A DNA stretch of 51,029 nucleotides from CAYSCX01 sp964429575 (lineage in GTDB: Bacteria > Desulfobacterota > Binatia > Binatales > Binataceae), in contig CAYSCX010000017.1 of assembly GCA_964429575.1 (NCBI GenBank), positions 1 through 51,029 on the forward strand, written 5' to 3'. The position numbers were made by a program, and so were the translations under genes. Under the pieces are notes generated by a model. The model worked only from the letters and a program-made list of their open reading frames with translations, was not told the origin of the DNA and ran no database searches. This document shows, piece after piece, positions 1 through 7,273 of the stretch (its first letter is position 1; each line of letters opens with the position of its first letter).

Positions 1-20
1 CCAAATTGGCATCGGCCTTA

Positions 21-132
21 TTCTCAACACCCTGCGTGAAAACTGGCCGCCTTCCTTATCTTCTCCCCCTGCGGGGGAGATGAGAGAGAGGGAGCAGGAT
101 GTTGAAAAAGGCATTTTCAACATCCTGCTAGG
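21..132 (-). repeat. MITE-like dispersed repeat, copy 1
   Basis: On the minus strand this stretch closely resembles the sequence at 10237-10399 (about 110 comparable bases, roughly 80% identical by eye). It contains a long hairpin whose two 16-base arms (94-109 and 115-130) flank a 5-base loop. The end TGCTAGG (126-132) matches the end of the other copy. The reverse complement of that end supplies the TAG stop codon of cpaB (128-130). The left boundary is uncertain because the window starts nearby. Function unknown; a non-autonomous mobile or REP-like element is inferred. Confidence 0.65.
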
Positions 133-1291
133 GTACCTCGATCACTTTCGGCGCCGGCTTTGCCCTATTGCTCGACCCGCCGTCGGTGAGGAACTTCGTC
201 GCATCGATCACGGTTCGACCCGTTGGCGGCGAAGTGATTGGCGCGGTTGCCGGCGCTGCCGCAGCGGTCATCGCGGCGATCGCCGCGCTCGGCGCTGCCG
301 TTAGCGCAGCCGGAGCGCTCGCTGTGGGTGTCCCGCGAGAGGCTCCCGGACTGCCAGCCGACGCGCCGTCGGGAGGAGTCGCCGGCGTCGCGGCGGCTGC
401 GCCATCGGGCGCCTTGGTTTTCGGCGATGCCTTGCTCCGGCTCACCGCCGCCTCGCTGATGAACGAGATCGACTCCGAGCTGGTGCCGTCGCGCATGATC
501 TCAACTTCGAACGGCCTCACGCGCGGAGCCGCCACCGCGCCAGCGCCTTGCGCCTTCATGATGGGTGCAGGCGCGGCGCTGTAAGACTTGAGCAGCGCTT
601 TTACGTCGGAGCCGCTGGTGAGAACGATCTTGTCGTCCTGGAAGTTGCGCATCGCAAGCCGCAGCGCGCCCTCGCGGCTTGCAAGCGCAAGCCGTTCAGC
701 CTCGTGCGGCGTCACCAGCAGCGTGACCACCTTCACCACCTTCGGCTCGTCTTTCTCGAGCTCGACCTCCTGGGCCACCGCGAGAACTTCGATGTTCTGC
801 AGCACCACCTTGGAGAACGGCTCCTGCTGGCCGCCACTGCCTGACACCGCGACCACCACATCGACGCGCGTGCGCGGGAGAACGAAGCCGGCGATGTCGC
901 TGACTTCATCCACTGCCACCGATACCGCGCGCATTCCCATCGGAATCAGCAGCGGCAGAACCCCGGCGGTCTTCTCTCCCATGAATAGTTTGCTCGCGAC
1001 AATGGGCTCATTGGCAACGAACTGGTTCTTCACGAAGCGGTCCAGCACGGGTCCCTGCTCCGAGAAGGCGCCAGCCGGCATGCTGTCCGCGGACCAACGC
1101 GCCATCTTCAGATCCGACCCCTGCAGCTTCGTGCCCAGCGGCAAATCCTTGTTTGCAACCACGATCTGAGTTGTCTGAGCCATCGCCTTCTGCAGCTCGG
1201 CTTCCCTGCTCCTCAGAGCGCGGAACACGACCACCGAAGCAAGCAGCGCCGCCAGCCCCGCAAGTACGACGAAAATAGTCGGTCGTCTCAT
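128..1291 (-). CDS. cpaB: Flp pilus assembly protein CpaB (RcpC)
   Basis: CpaB/RcpC is a periplasmic or inner-membrane-anchored component of the tight-adherence (Tad/Flp) pilus machine. The 387-aa product starts with a single transmembrane segment (about residues 6-26). A SAF domain follows (about 40-105, with the VVANKDLPLGTKL motif), then the RcpC/CpaB domain (about 110-220). The last 120 residues are Ala/Pro-rich and low in complexity. I chose the ATG at 1291, which has GGAGGGGAG just upstream; a GTG one codon earlier is also open. It follows the TadE-like gene on the same strand, as in tad operons. The TAG stop lies inside the terminal sequence of a dispersed repeat. The rest of the tad operon would lie left of the window. 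Confidence 0.93.
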   Translation of the reverse strand: MRRPTIFVVLAGLAALLASVVVFRALRSREAELQKAMAQTTQIVVANKDLPLGTKLQGSDLKMARWSADSMPAGAFSEQGPVLDRFVKNQFVANEPIVASKLFMGEKTAGVLPLLIPMGMRAVSVAVDEVSDIAGFVLPRTRVDVVVAVSGSGGQQEPFSKVVLQNIEVLAVAQEVELEKDEPKVVKVVTLLVTPHEAERLALASREGALRLAMRNFQDDKIVLTSGSDVKALLKSYSAAPAPIMKAQGAGAVAAPRVRPFEVEIMRDGTSSESISFISEAAVSRSKASPKTKAPDGAAAATPATPPDGASAGSPGASRGTPTASAPAALTAAPSAAIAAMTAAAAPATAPITSPPTGRTVIDATKFLTDGGSSNRAKPAPKVIEVP

Positions 1292-1356
1292 CACTCCCCT
1301 CCCATCCGGCCGCTAGGTTGGGCCGGACAAATGTCCAAACGCCTCCCGCGTACGCG

Positions 1357-1949
1357 TCACTCGCTCATAGCGGTCTGCTGGCTAGTGAGGCTTGTGGGAA
1401 ACGTTATTCCCAAAAACGGATTGGGCAGTACGATCACCGGCGTTGCCTCGAACGCCACATTCACCGTAACCGGCTGTCCGAACGTCCTCCCAGCTCCTGC
1501 TGGGTTCAGCGTAATCGTCAAGTGCGAGCCTCCGCCGGTCGTAATCGTCGGCGAAGCGTGCGCGANNNNNNNNNNNNNNNNNNNNNNNNNNNNNNNNNNN
1601 NNNNNNNNNNNNNNNNNNNNNNNNNNNNNNNNNNNNNNNNNNNNNNNNNNNNNNNNNNNNNNNNNGTAATCGTCAAGTGCGAGCCTCCGCCGGTCGTAAT
1701 CGTCGGCGAAGCGTGCGCGATCATATAGCTTGCCACCTGCCCTTGCGTGTACGTCGGGTTCACGGCGGCGTAGCGCGCGCCATGCCACGCGGACTGGCTC
1801 ACTGCCAGCGCCGCTTGCCCAATCATCGCCAACTGGATTGACACCAACAGAACCAACAGAGCCACCGTCATCACCATCGCGAACTCGACCATCGATTGGC
1901 CGCGACGATTGACGGCGAGCTGCCGTCTGAGCATGCACAAGTACTTCAT
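1357..1949 (-). CDS. TadE-like pseudopilin, interrupted by an assembly gap
   Basis: The N-terminal part reads MKYLCMLRR and then RRGQSMVEFAMVMTVALLV, the classic TadE/TadG entry: basic residues, a GQSxVEFA motif and one membrane helix. TadE-like proteins are minor pseudopilins of the Tad secretion system. The ATG at 1949 has GAGAGGG upstream. The frame runs into a 100-N gap at 1566-1665. The 55 bases on each side of the gap are identical, and removing one copy plus the Ns restores a single frame of about 145 aa that ends at the TGA at 1357. It is therefore probably an intact gene broken only in the assembly. It lies between pilin genes and cpaB. Confidence 0.8.
1566..1665. other. 100-N scaffold gap flanked by a 55-bp duplication
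   Basis: Exactly 100 N bases. Bases 1511-1565 and 1666-1720 are identical, so the two contig ends overlap and the gap probably has negative length. Deleting 155 bases joins the TadE reading frame. Confidence 0.9.
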
Positions 1950-2031
1950 TTGTCGCCCTCTCAAATGACAACTGCGCGCCCGTGCCGTCAGCACTGGCGG
2001 TGTTCGGTACATGAGGGGTCGAGCGCTTGAT

Positions 2032-2193
2032 CTAACCGAAGAGAGGAATCACCTGATTGAGCAGCGTACTCACCACCGCGCCGGCGATATTGTAGAACAC
2101 GACCAGCACGATGACGACCGTCGCCATTATCAGTGCATACTCGGTCGTCGTCTGCCCGCGAGGTTCCCGTGCTGATACTTCTTGGCGGTTCAC
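2032..2193 (-). CDS. Flp/Fap-type pilin, second copy (53 aa)
   Basis: This small gene starts at a GTG (2193) with GGGAGAG five bases upstream and ends at TAG 2032-2034. The 53-aa product has a basic leader (VNRQEVSAREPRG), the prepilin processing region GQTTTEYALIMA and one hydrophobic helix (VVIVLVVFYNIAGAVV). Flp pilins are cleaved by the TadV/CpaA prepilin peptidase at this G and polymerise into the Tad pilus. Its short length and motif match the neighbouring pilin at 2298-2447, so it is a divergent paralogue. It may be a minor pilin, because a strong hairpin separates it from the upstream gene. Confidence 0.85.
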   Translation of the reverse strand: MNRQEVSAREPRGQTTTEYALIMATVVIVLVVFYNIAGAVVSTLLNQVIPLFG

Positions 2194-2243
2194 GCGACTC
2201 TCCCGGCGTCCCCTCCCAGGGTTGCCCAGTGCACGACTCTTGT

Positions 2244-2275
2244 CCGGTAGTGGAGGCGTCCGCCTCCACTACCGG
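2244..2275. terminator. 15-bp-stem hairpin between the two pilin genes
   Basis: Bases 2244-2258 and 2261-2275 are perfect inverted repeats of 15 bases around a 2-base centre. No T run follows on the minus strand, so this is more likely a transcript stabiliser or partial attenuator between the two pilin genes than a classical rho-independent terminator. Confidence 0.5.
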
Positions 2276-2297
2276 TGCGCAATCCGACGACGCGTCG

Positions 2298-2447
2298 TTA
2301 CAGCGCCGCAGTGACGGAGGTCACTAACCCGACCACCGCTCCACCAAGCGCGGTGTAGGCTACCATCGCCACTACGGCGATCGCCGCCATGATCAGCGCG
2401 TACTCGGTCATCGTCTGACCTTTCGCCATCTTCCTCAAATACTGCAT
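2298..2447 (-). CDS. flp: Flp/Fap-type pilin (49 aa)
   Basis: The start at 2447 has a textbook GGAGG seven bases upstream. The 49-aa product has the leader MQYLRKMAKG, then GQTMTEYALIMAAIAVVAMV and a hydrophobic tail, which is the Flp/Fap pilin component family. Cleavage after the glycine would leave a very short mature pilin. It is the first gene of the minus-strand pilus cluster (pilin, pilin, TadE, CpaB). A candidate sigma-54 promoter lies about 120 bases upstream. The longer frame reaching 2540 lacks a good ribosome site and is rejected. Confidence 0.92.
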   Translation of the reverse strand: MQYLRKMAKGQTMTEYALIMAAIAVVAMVAYTALGGAVVGLVTSVTAAL

Positions 2448-2909
2448 TCCCGTGTCCTCCTTCCTTTCCGGACGTTGGTTGTTGGCCCCTATGGCCATTG
2501 TCCCCTCAGTTAAGTGCCGCCCCTTTTCAGCCGATGCCAAGACATGTCTCGATGCGAGACAGGGCTACAGCATTCACCATGCCAAACTGAGCCATATTGC
2601 AAAATCAAGTGTTTGCTGCGTCTCGCTCTGCCCTACGCAGGCGCAGTTGCAACTGGAGGTTGCGCAAGAGCAACACACCTGACTCCTCGCTCACGGCTAT
2701 TGCTTTCTCAAACATAACAGGGCGTGTCAAGAGTCACCATCGCTGGTGCAAATCGGGATATTATTCGCGGTGCAGCTCAAACGCAAGAGGCTCCGCGGAC
2801 GCGATATGACGTGCCAAGCCGGGCCAACTTAGCACATGTCGACTCGTCGCGAAACGGTACATTCGACGCGATATACGGTGTGCGGTGTCAGACTGCGACC
2901 AGCGGCGCG
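2448..2909. other. Regulatory intergenic region upstream of the Flp pilin
   Basis: This 462-bp stretch separates the pilus genes from the DUF192 gene, and I see no convincing protein in it. It is lower in GC than its surroundings. It holds the candidate sigma-54 promoter at 2569-2584 and, 80-107 bases upstream of the predicted start site, two palindromes: AGTTGCAACT and TTGCGCAA (about 2638-2665). These could bind an NtrC-type activator (inference). Confidence 0.5.
2569..2584 (-). promoter_or_regulatory. Candidate sigma-54 promoter for flp
   Basis: The minus strand reads TGGCATG, four bases, ATGCT. The -24 GG and -12 GC are separated by the exact 10 bases required for RpoN. It differs from the consensus TGGCACG/TTGCW at one position in each box. 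Transcription would start near 2559, giving a leader of about 110 nt before the pilin start. Confidence 0.45.
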
Positions 2910-3299
2910 CTAGTCGACCCTGTCAAACTGAATTCGATCTCCGACCTGCGTCGTACTGCTTTTCGCGGTCCCGGCCGCCACCTCGAGCGCCTTGCGCGCG
3001 CCGAATACCATCGAGGACACTCGCCAAGGCTTGAGTCCGTGATTGATCCGAATCACCGAGTCCTCGCGGTCGAGGAATACGACGTCGATCGGAAATCGCA
3101 TGAAGAACATGTGCATCCACATGAACGGACTGAACCGCCCCGCGACGAACAACATCCCTTCGTCCCATTCAAGTCTATGGCGCCCCAAAAGGCCGCGGCT
3201 CTGCCCCGCCATCCCGCCCGCATCTTCGAGCCGTGCGCACAGCACGGTGCCGCGAGTGGCGTTTGATGCCCGAAGAAGTGCAGCCATGGCGAACCGCAT
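2910..3299 (-). CDS. DUF192 family protein
   Basis: The 129-aa product contains the DUF192 core: RGLLGR, then DEGMLFV, then MWMHMFFMRFPIDVVFLD. DUF192 is a small, mainly beta-stranded domain of unknown function. The start at 3299 (MRFAMAALLRAS) has AGG upstream; the frame could extend nine codons further. The gene is divergent from the tetrapyrrole operon that starts at 3425. Many family members carry a signal peptide; this one has only a short, weakly hydrophobic N-terminus, so cytoplasmic location is possible. Confidence 0.88.
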   Translation of the reverse strand: MRFAMAALLRASNATRGTVLCARLEDAGGMAGQSRGLLGRHRLEWDEGMLFVAGRFSPFMWMHMFFMRFPIDVVFLDREDSVIRINHGLKPWRVSSMVFGARKALEVAAGTAKSSTTQVGDRIQFDRVD

Positions 3300-3424
3300 C
3301 TTTAGCCTGCCGCGTTCGCAGGTCAACGTTTAGGCAGAATTAGAGTCGCGCGCCTTCCTATAGATACGCGCCGCGACCAGTACTATTGAACTCAGTGGGC
3401 CTGTAATAGGATCACGGTTGCTGC

Positions 3425-4126
3425 ATGGCTTATCTCCCGATCTTCCTTGACCTGCACGAGAAGCGATGCCTTGTCGTTGGCGGGGGCGCTGTCGCGGAGC
3501 GCAAGGTTGCGTCCATGCTCGAGGCCGACGCGGCCGTGATCGTGGTGAGTCCCGCGTTGTCCGAGATGCTCCAAACCCTTGCGGTCCAAGGGCGAATCGT
3601 ACATATGGCACGCGAATATAGCGCCATGGACTTGAATGGCGTTGCACTGGTTTTCGCAGCGACAGACGACCCGGCGCTCCAGCGCGAGGTCGCGGCCGAC
3701 GCCGCGGAGCGATCGATCCCGGTGAATGTTGCCGACATGCCGGAGCTCTGCTCATTCATCACGCCGGCGGTGATTCGGCGCGGGCGCTTGCAACTCGCCG
3801 TTTCGACCGGCGGCGCCAGTCCCGCGCTCGCGGCGCGTATTCGGCGCGAACTCGAGGATGAATTTGGCCCGGAGTACGCGGTTGGACTCGAGGTTTTGGC
3901 GGCGGCGCGCGCGTGGCTGCGTCCTCGCGAGCCGAATCATAGCGAGCGGGCGCGCAAACTGACGGCGCTCGCCGAGTCAGAGCTGGTCGAACTGATCAGC
4001 GCGCGCGACACTCGCGCGGTCGATCGATTGCTGCGGCGGTGTCTTGGTGCCGACGCAAGTATCGACGCACTGGGTCTCGACGGGCTGGTGCCGGACGGAA
4101 TCCACGCACATCCGCGAACGGGCTGA
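3425..4126 (+). CDS. Precorrin-2 dehydrogenase / sirohydrochlorin ferrochelatase-like (Met8/CysG-N)
   Basis: The enzyme oxidises precorrin-2 to sirohydrochlorin with NAD+ and may insert iron to give siroheme. Visible motifs are the Rossmann loop VVGGGAVAERK (about residues 17-27), the segment NVADMPELCSF, then TPAVIRRG and STGGASPALA (about 110-140). These are all typical of the CysG N-terminal and Met8 fold. At 233 aa it carries the dehydrogenase plus dimerisation parts and lacks a methyltransferase domain. That activity is supplied by the CobA-HemD fusion downstream. It is the first gene of a five-gene plus-strand operon, with six bases between it and the next gene. Confidence 0.93.
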   Translation: MAYLPIFLDLHEKRCLVVGGGAVAERKVASMLEADAAVIVVSPALSEMLQTLAVQGRIVHMAREYSAMDLNGVALVFAATDDPALQREVAADAAERSIPVNVADMPELCSFITPAVIRRGRLQLAVSTGGASPALAARIRRELEDEFGPEYAVGLEVLAAARAWLRPREPNHSERARKLTALAESELVELISARDTRAVDRLLRRCLGADASIDALGLDGLVPDGIHAHPRTG

Positions 4127-4132
4127 TTTACG

Positions 4133-4960
4133 GTGGCAACCTTTTGGATGGCGCCGGCTCTGCTCTGCTACGCGCTATCGGCGTGCGCGTTCGGTCTCAA
4201 CTCAATAATGAAGAGAAGCCGCCGGCTCGGCGCGGCGGTGTTGCTCCTGGGCGGCGGCGCCACACTTCAGGCGCTTGACCTTGCAGTGCGAGGCCTGGCA
4301 GCAGGCAACATTCCAGTCACGAATTTCACCCAATCGCTATCTTTTCTCGCGTGGCTGACGGCTTTAGTGGGGCTGGTCTTTATCGTGCGGCTCAGAATCA
4401 GCGCGATTGGAGCATTCCTGGCGCCGGTGGTGACAGTGGTGGCGGGGGCTTCGTACTTGATGACCGATACTGGCCATTTCGTTCTCCCCGAGCCACTTCG
4501 GAGCGTCTGGCTGCCCATTCATGTGACGCTGGCATTTCTGGGATATGCCCTATTCGTGATCGCGGCCAGCGTTAGCATTGTTTATCTCGTGCAAGAGTCG
4601 AGGCTTAAGTCCAAACGGCCGATGTCCGCGCCGGGAGAGGCGGTTCCGAGTCTCGAGAAGCTCGATCGCATCAACTATCGGTTGCTGCTTTGCGGCTTCG
4701 CGCTGCTGAGTCTCGCGATTCTGAGCGGAGCCATTTGGGCGGAAGCGACGTGGGGAAGATTCTGGACTTGGGAACCCAAGGAGTCATGGGCGCTGGTTCT
4801 GTGGATTCTGTATGCGTCACTGTTGCAGTCGCGGTTGACGGTGGGCTGGCGCGGCCGCCGCGCAGCCGCACTGACGATCGCGGTATTCGGCGTGCTGGTC
4901 GGTTCGTATCTTGGCGTCAACTTGATCGCGCCGGGCAAGCACGGCGGAGGATTCGGCTAG
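4133..4960 (+). CDS. CcsA/HemX-like cytochrome c assembly membrane protein
   Basis: The 275-aa product has about eight transmembrane helices and the tryptophan-rich motif WGRFWTWEPKESWAL near residue 205. This is the WWD-type heme-handling signature of the CcsA/CcmC/HemX family. Members next to hemA are usually called HemX; in Bacillus HemX influences glutamyl-tRNA reductase levels, while CcsA moves heme for cytochrome c maturation. The position between the siroheme gene and hemA favours HemX. The start is a GTG six bases after the previous stop; an ATG five codons later is possible. Confidence 0.88.
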   Translation: MATFWMAPALLCYALSACAFGLNSIMKRSRRLGAAVLLLGGGATLQALDLAVRGLAAGNIPVTNFTQSLSFLAWLTALVGLVFIVRLRISAIGAFLAPVVTVVAGASYLMTDTGHFVLPEPLRSVWLPIHVTLAFLGYALFVIAASVSIVYLVQESRLKSKRPMSAPGEAVPSLEKLDRINYRLLLCGFALLSLAILSGAIWAEATWGRFWTWEPKESWALVLWILYASLLQSRLTVGWRGRRAAALTIAVFGVLVGSYLGVNLIAPGKHGGGFG

Positions 4961-4963
4961 TCC

Positions 4964-6292
4964 GTGGAGGCGTCGCTGCTGATAGTAGGCGTCAACCACC
5001 GCACTGCCGCGGTCGCGGTGCGTGAGCGGCTGGCATACGCCGACGAAGAGATCGTGCCGGCGCTCGCACGGCTTCGCGGCGCTGCGCCTGCGCTTCGCGA
5101 GGCGGCACTGCTTTCGACCTGTAATCGCGTCGAAGTTGTGGCGGTCGCCGCCGAGCCGGAACAGGCGGCGGAGGAAGTCATCAGGTTCCTTTCGTTGGAC
5201 CGCGACGTCGAGCGGGCATCGTTCGCGGAATCGATCTATCGCCTTGACGGGCGCGAAGCGGCGCGCCATCTGTTCCGCGTCGGCGCAAGCCTGGATTCGA
5301 TGGTGGTGGGAGAGCCTCAGATTCTCGGTCAGTTGAAGATCGCCTACGCGCAGACCGCGGAGGCTTCCACTATCGGCCCGGTGCTCCATCGCGCATTCCA
5401 CAAGGCATTTTCGGTTGCGAAGCGGGTGCGGAAGTCAACGATGATCGGGCACGGATCGGTCTCGATCGCCTCAGCCGCGGTCACGCTCGCGAACCAGATT
5501 TTCGACACTCTGACGGACAAGACAGTGATGCTAATGGGCGCGGGCAAGATGGCGGAGCTGTGCGCACGTCAACTGAAGTCGCTCGGCATCGAGTCGTTGC
5601 TGATAACTTCGCGCACCTTCGACCGCGCAGTGTCAATCGCGCGCGAGCTGGGCGGCACTGCGGTTCCGTTCGACAGCTACAAGCCATATCTTCGCATCGC
5701 CGACATCGTGATCGGCTCGCTCGCGGCGACCAAACCCGTGCTGGTAGCGGGCGAATTCGAGTCGGTGGTGCGGGAGCGCCGCTACCGGCCCGTGTTTCTT
5801 ATTGATCTTGGCGTGCCGCGAAATTTCGACGAGCGGCTCAACACGCTCGCGAACGTTTATCTCTACGACATCGACGACCTTGGGCAGGTGGTGGACAAGT
5901 CGCGCGGCGAGCGCGAGCGCGAAGCCGAAAAGGCGGAGCAGATCGTTGAGCTGGAGGTGGAGTCGTTCTGGCGGTGGATGAACGGTCTCGACCTGGTTCC
6001 CGCGATCAGGGACATCCGCACCAGCATGGAGCGGCTGCGCGAGCAGGAACTCGCGCGCCATCGGGGATGGCTCCTGGAGCTGGCGCCGGAGGAGCGCGAA
6101 CGGGTCGAGCTGGTTACCCGCGGTCTCGTCAACAAGGTGCTGCATAGAATCCTGGCGGGGTTGCGCCGCCGCGAGGACGCCCTGCCCGACGGAGCTTACG
6201 CCGAGATTGCGCGCCGACTGCTGTGCGACGATTTGTCGGCCGAACCAGGCGAAGCCACCGACGACAATATCGACGACGATGACACGCTCTAG
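4964..6292 (+). CDS. hemA: Glutamyl-tRNA reductase
   Basis: This enzyme reduces glutamyl-tRNA(Glu) with NADPH to glutamate-1-semialdehyde, the first committed step of C5-pathway tetrapyrrole synthesis. The 442-aa length is normal. The N-terminal VGVNHRTA and STCNRVE motifs are present with catalytic Cys53. VGEPQILGQLK follows, then the NADPH-binding loop MGAGKMAEL near residue 190. The last 120 residues form the helical dimerisation region. It starts at GTG 4964, three bases after the upstream stop, which suggests translational coupling to the HemX-like gene. Confidence 0.97.
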   Translation: MEASLLIVGVNHRTAAVAVRERLAYADEEIVPALARLRGAAPALREAALLSTCNRVEVVAVAAEPEQAAEEVIRFLSLDRDVERASFAESIYRLDGREAARHLFRVGASLDSMVVGEPQILGQLKIAYAQTAEASTIGPVLHRAFHKAFSVAKRVRKSTMIGHGSVSIASAAVTLANQIFDTLTDKTVMLMGAGKMAELCARQLKSLGIESLLITSRTFDRAVSIARELGGTAVPFDSYKPYLRIADIVIGSLAATKPVLVAGEFESVVRERRYRPVFLIDLGVPRNFDERLNTLANVYLYDIDDLGQVVDKSRGEREREAEKAEQIVELEVESFWRWMNGLDLVPAIRDIRTSMERLREQELARHRGWLLELAPEERERVELVTRGLVNKVLHRILAGLRRREDALPDGAYAEIARRLLCDDLSAEPGEATDDNIDDDDTL

Positions 6293-6319
6293 CGTGAGCG
6301 CAAGAGGCAACCTCCGCTG

Positions 6320-7273
6320 ATGGCCATCGCGCTCAAGCTAGGCTCTCGACCGAGCGCACTCGCGCTTGCGCAAACCGCGATCGTGCGGGACCTGCTCTTG
6401 AAGGCGGTACCGGGACTCTCGATCGAAATCGTTCCGATTCGAACGAGCGGGGATCGCCTGACCACCGCGTCGCTGGCGAACGTCGGCGGCAAGGGGCTGT
6501 TCATCAAGGAACTCGAGCAGGCGCTCGAGCGCCGCGAGATCGACTTGGCGGTGCACTCGATGAAGGATCTTCCGGCCGCGCTGAGTCCGCAGTTTCGTAT
6601 CGCGGCGGTGCCGGCGCGCGAGGATCCGCGCGATGCGGTGCTGTCGCGCGGGGGCGAAACGATTGACGAGCTTGCGGACGGTGCGAGCGTCGGAACGTCA
6701 TCGATACGCCGACGCATGTTCGCACTGCGGCGCAACCCGAAGCTCAACGTGGTTGCGTTGCGCGGGAACATCGATACCCGGCTGAAACGTGTCGAAGACG
6801 GCGGGATCGATGCGATCATCATTGCGATGGCGGGGCTAAAGCGGCTGGGCCGTACAACCACGCTCCGAGTTTGTGAGATCGACGCGACCGAATTCATCCC
6901 GGCGGGCGGGCAGGGCGCGCTTTGCGTGGAGGCGCTGGCTGACGGAAAAGCCGGCGCGTCTTCCGAAGTGGAACACGCCCTCACCACGATCACGGACGCG
7001 CGCGCGCGCTACGAGATTTCCGCCGAGCGCTCGTTTCTCGCAACTATTGGCGCGTCGTGCGTGACACCGGTCGGCGTGCACGCAGTGGTCCGCGGCGCAG
7101 CATTTTCGCTGCGCGCGATTCTTTTCAGCAGCGACGGCTCGCGCGAAATCGCCGACGCGATCGAGGATCTGGCCGACGTCGACCTCGCACCATCGGCAGC
7201 GACTGAAGTTGGCGTGCGTCTGGGCGAGCGGATGCTCGCGCATGGCGCCGCAGCGCTGGTCGGCGATGCGTAA
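6320..7273 (+). CDS. hemC: Porphobilinogen deaminase (hydroxymethylbilane synthase)
   Basis: HemC joins four porphobilinogens into hydroxymethylbilane. The 317-aa protein shows the opening LKLGSRPSALALAQT, the catalytic segment DLAVHSMKDLP (Asp83), RRRMFALRRNP and LRGNIDTRL. The dipyrromethane cofactor attachment Cys247 sits in GASCVTPVG. It lies 27 bases after hemA and its 3' end overlaps the start of the next gene by 8 bases. Confidence 0.97.
   Translation: MAIALKLGSRPSALALAQTAIVRDLLLKAVPGLSIEIVPIRTSGDRLTTASLANVGGKGLFIKELEQALERREIDLAVHSMKDLPAALSPQFRIAAVPAREDPRDAVLSRGGETIDELADGASVGTSSIRRRMFALRRNPKLNVVALRGNIDTRLKRVEDGGIDAIIIAMAGLKRLGRTTTLRVCEIDATEFIPAGGQGALCVEALADGKAGASSEVEHALTTITDARARYEISAERSFLATIGASCVTPVGVHAVVRGAAFSLRAILFSSDGSREIADAIEDLADVDLAPSAATEVGVRLGERMLAHGAAALVGDA

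Noticed and set aside
2541..2909. Small plus-strand frames between the pilin and DUF192 genes
   Set aside because: They lack ribosome sites and homology, and overlap the probable regulatory region.
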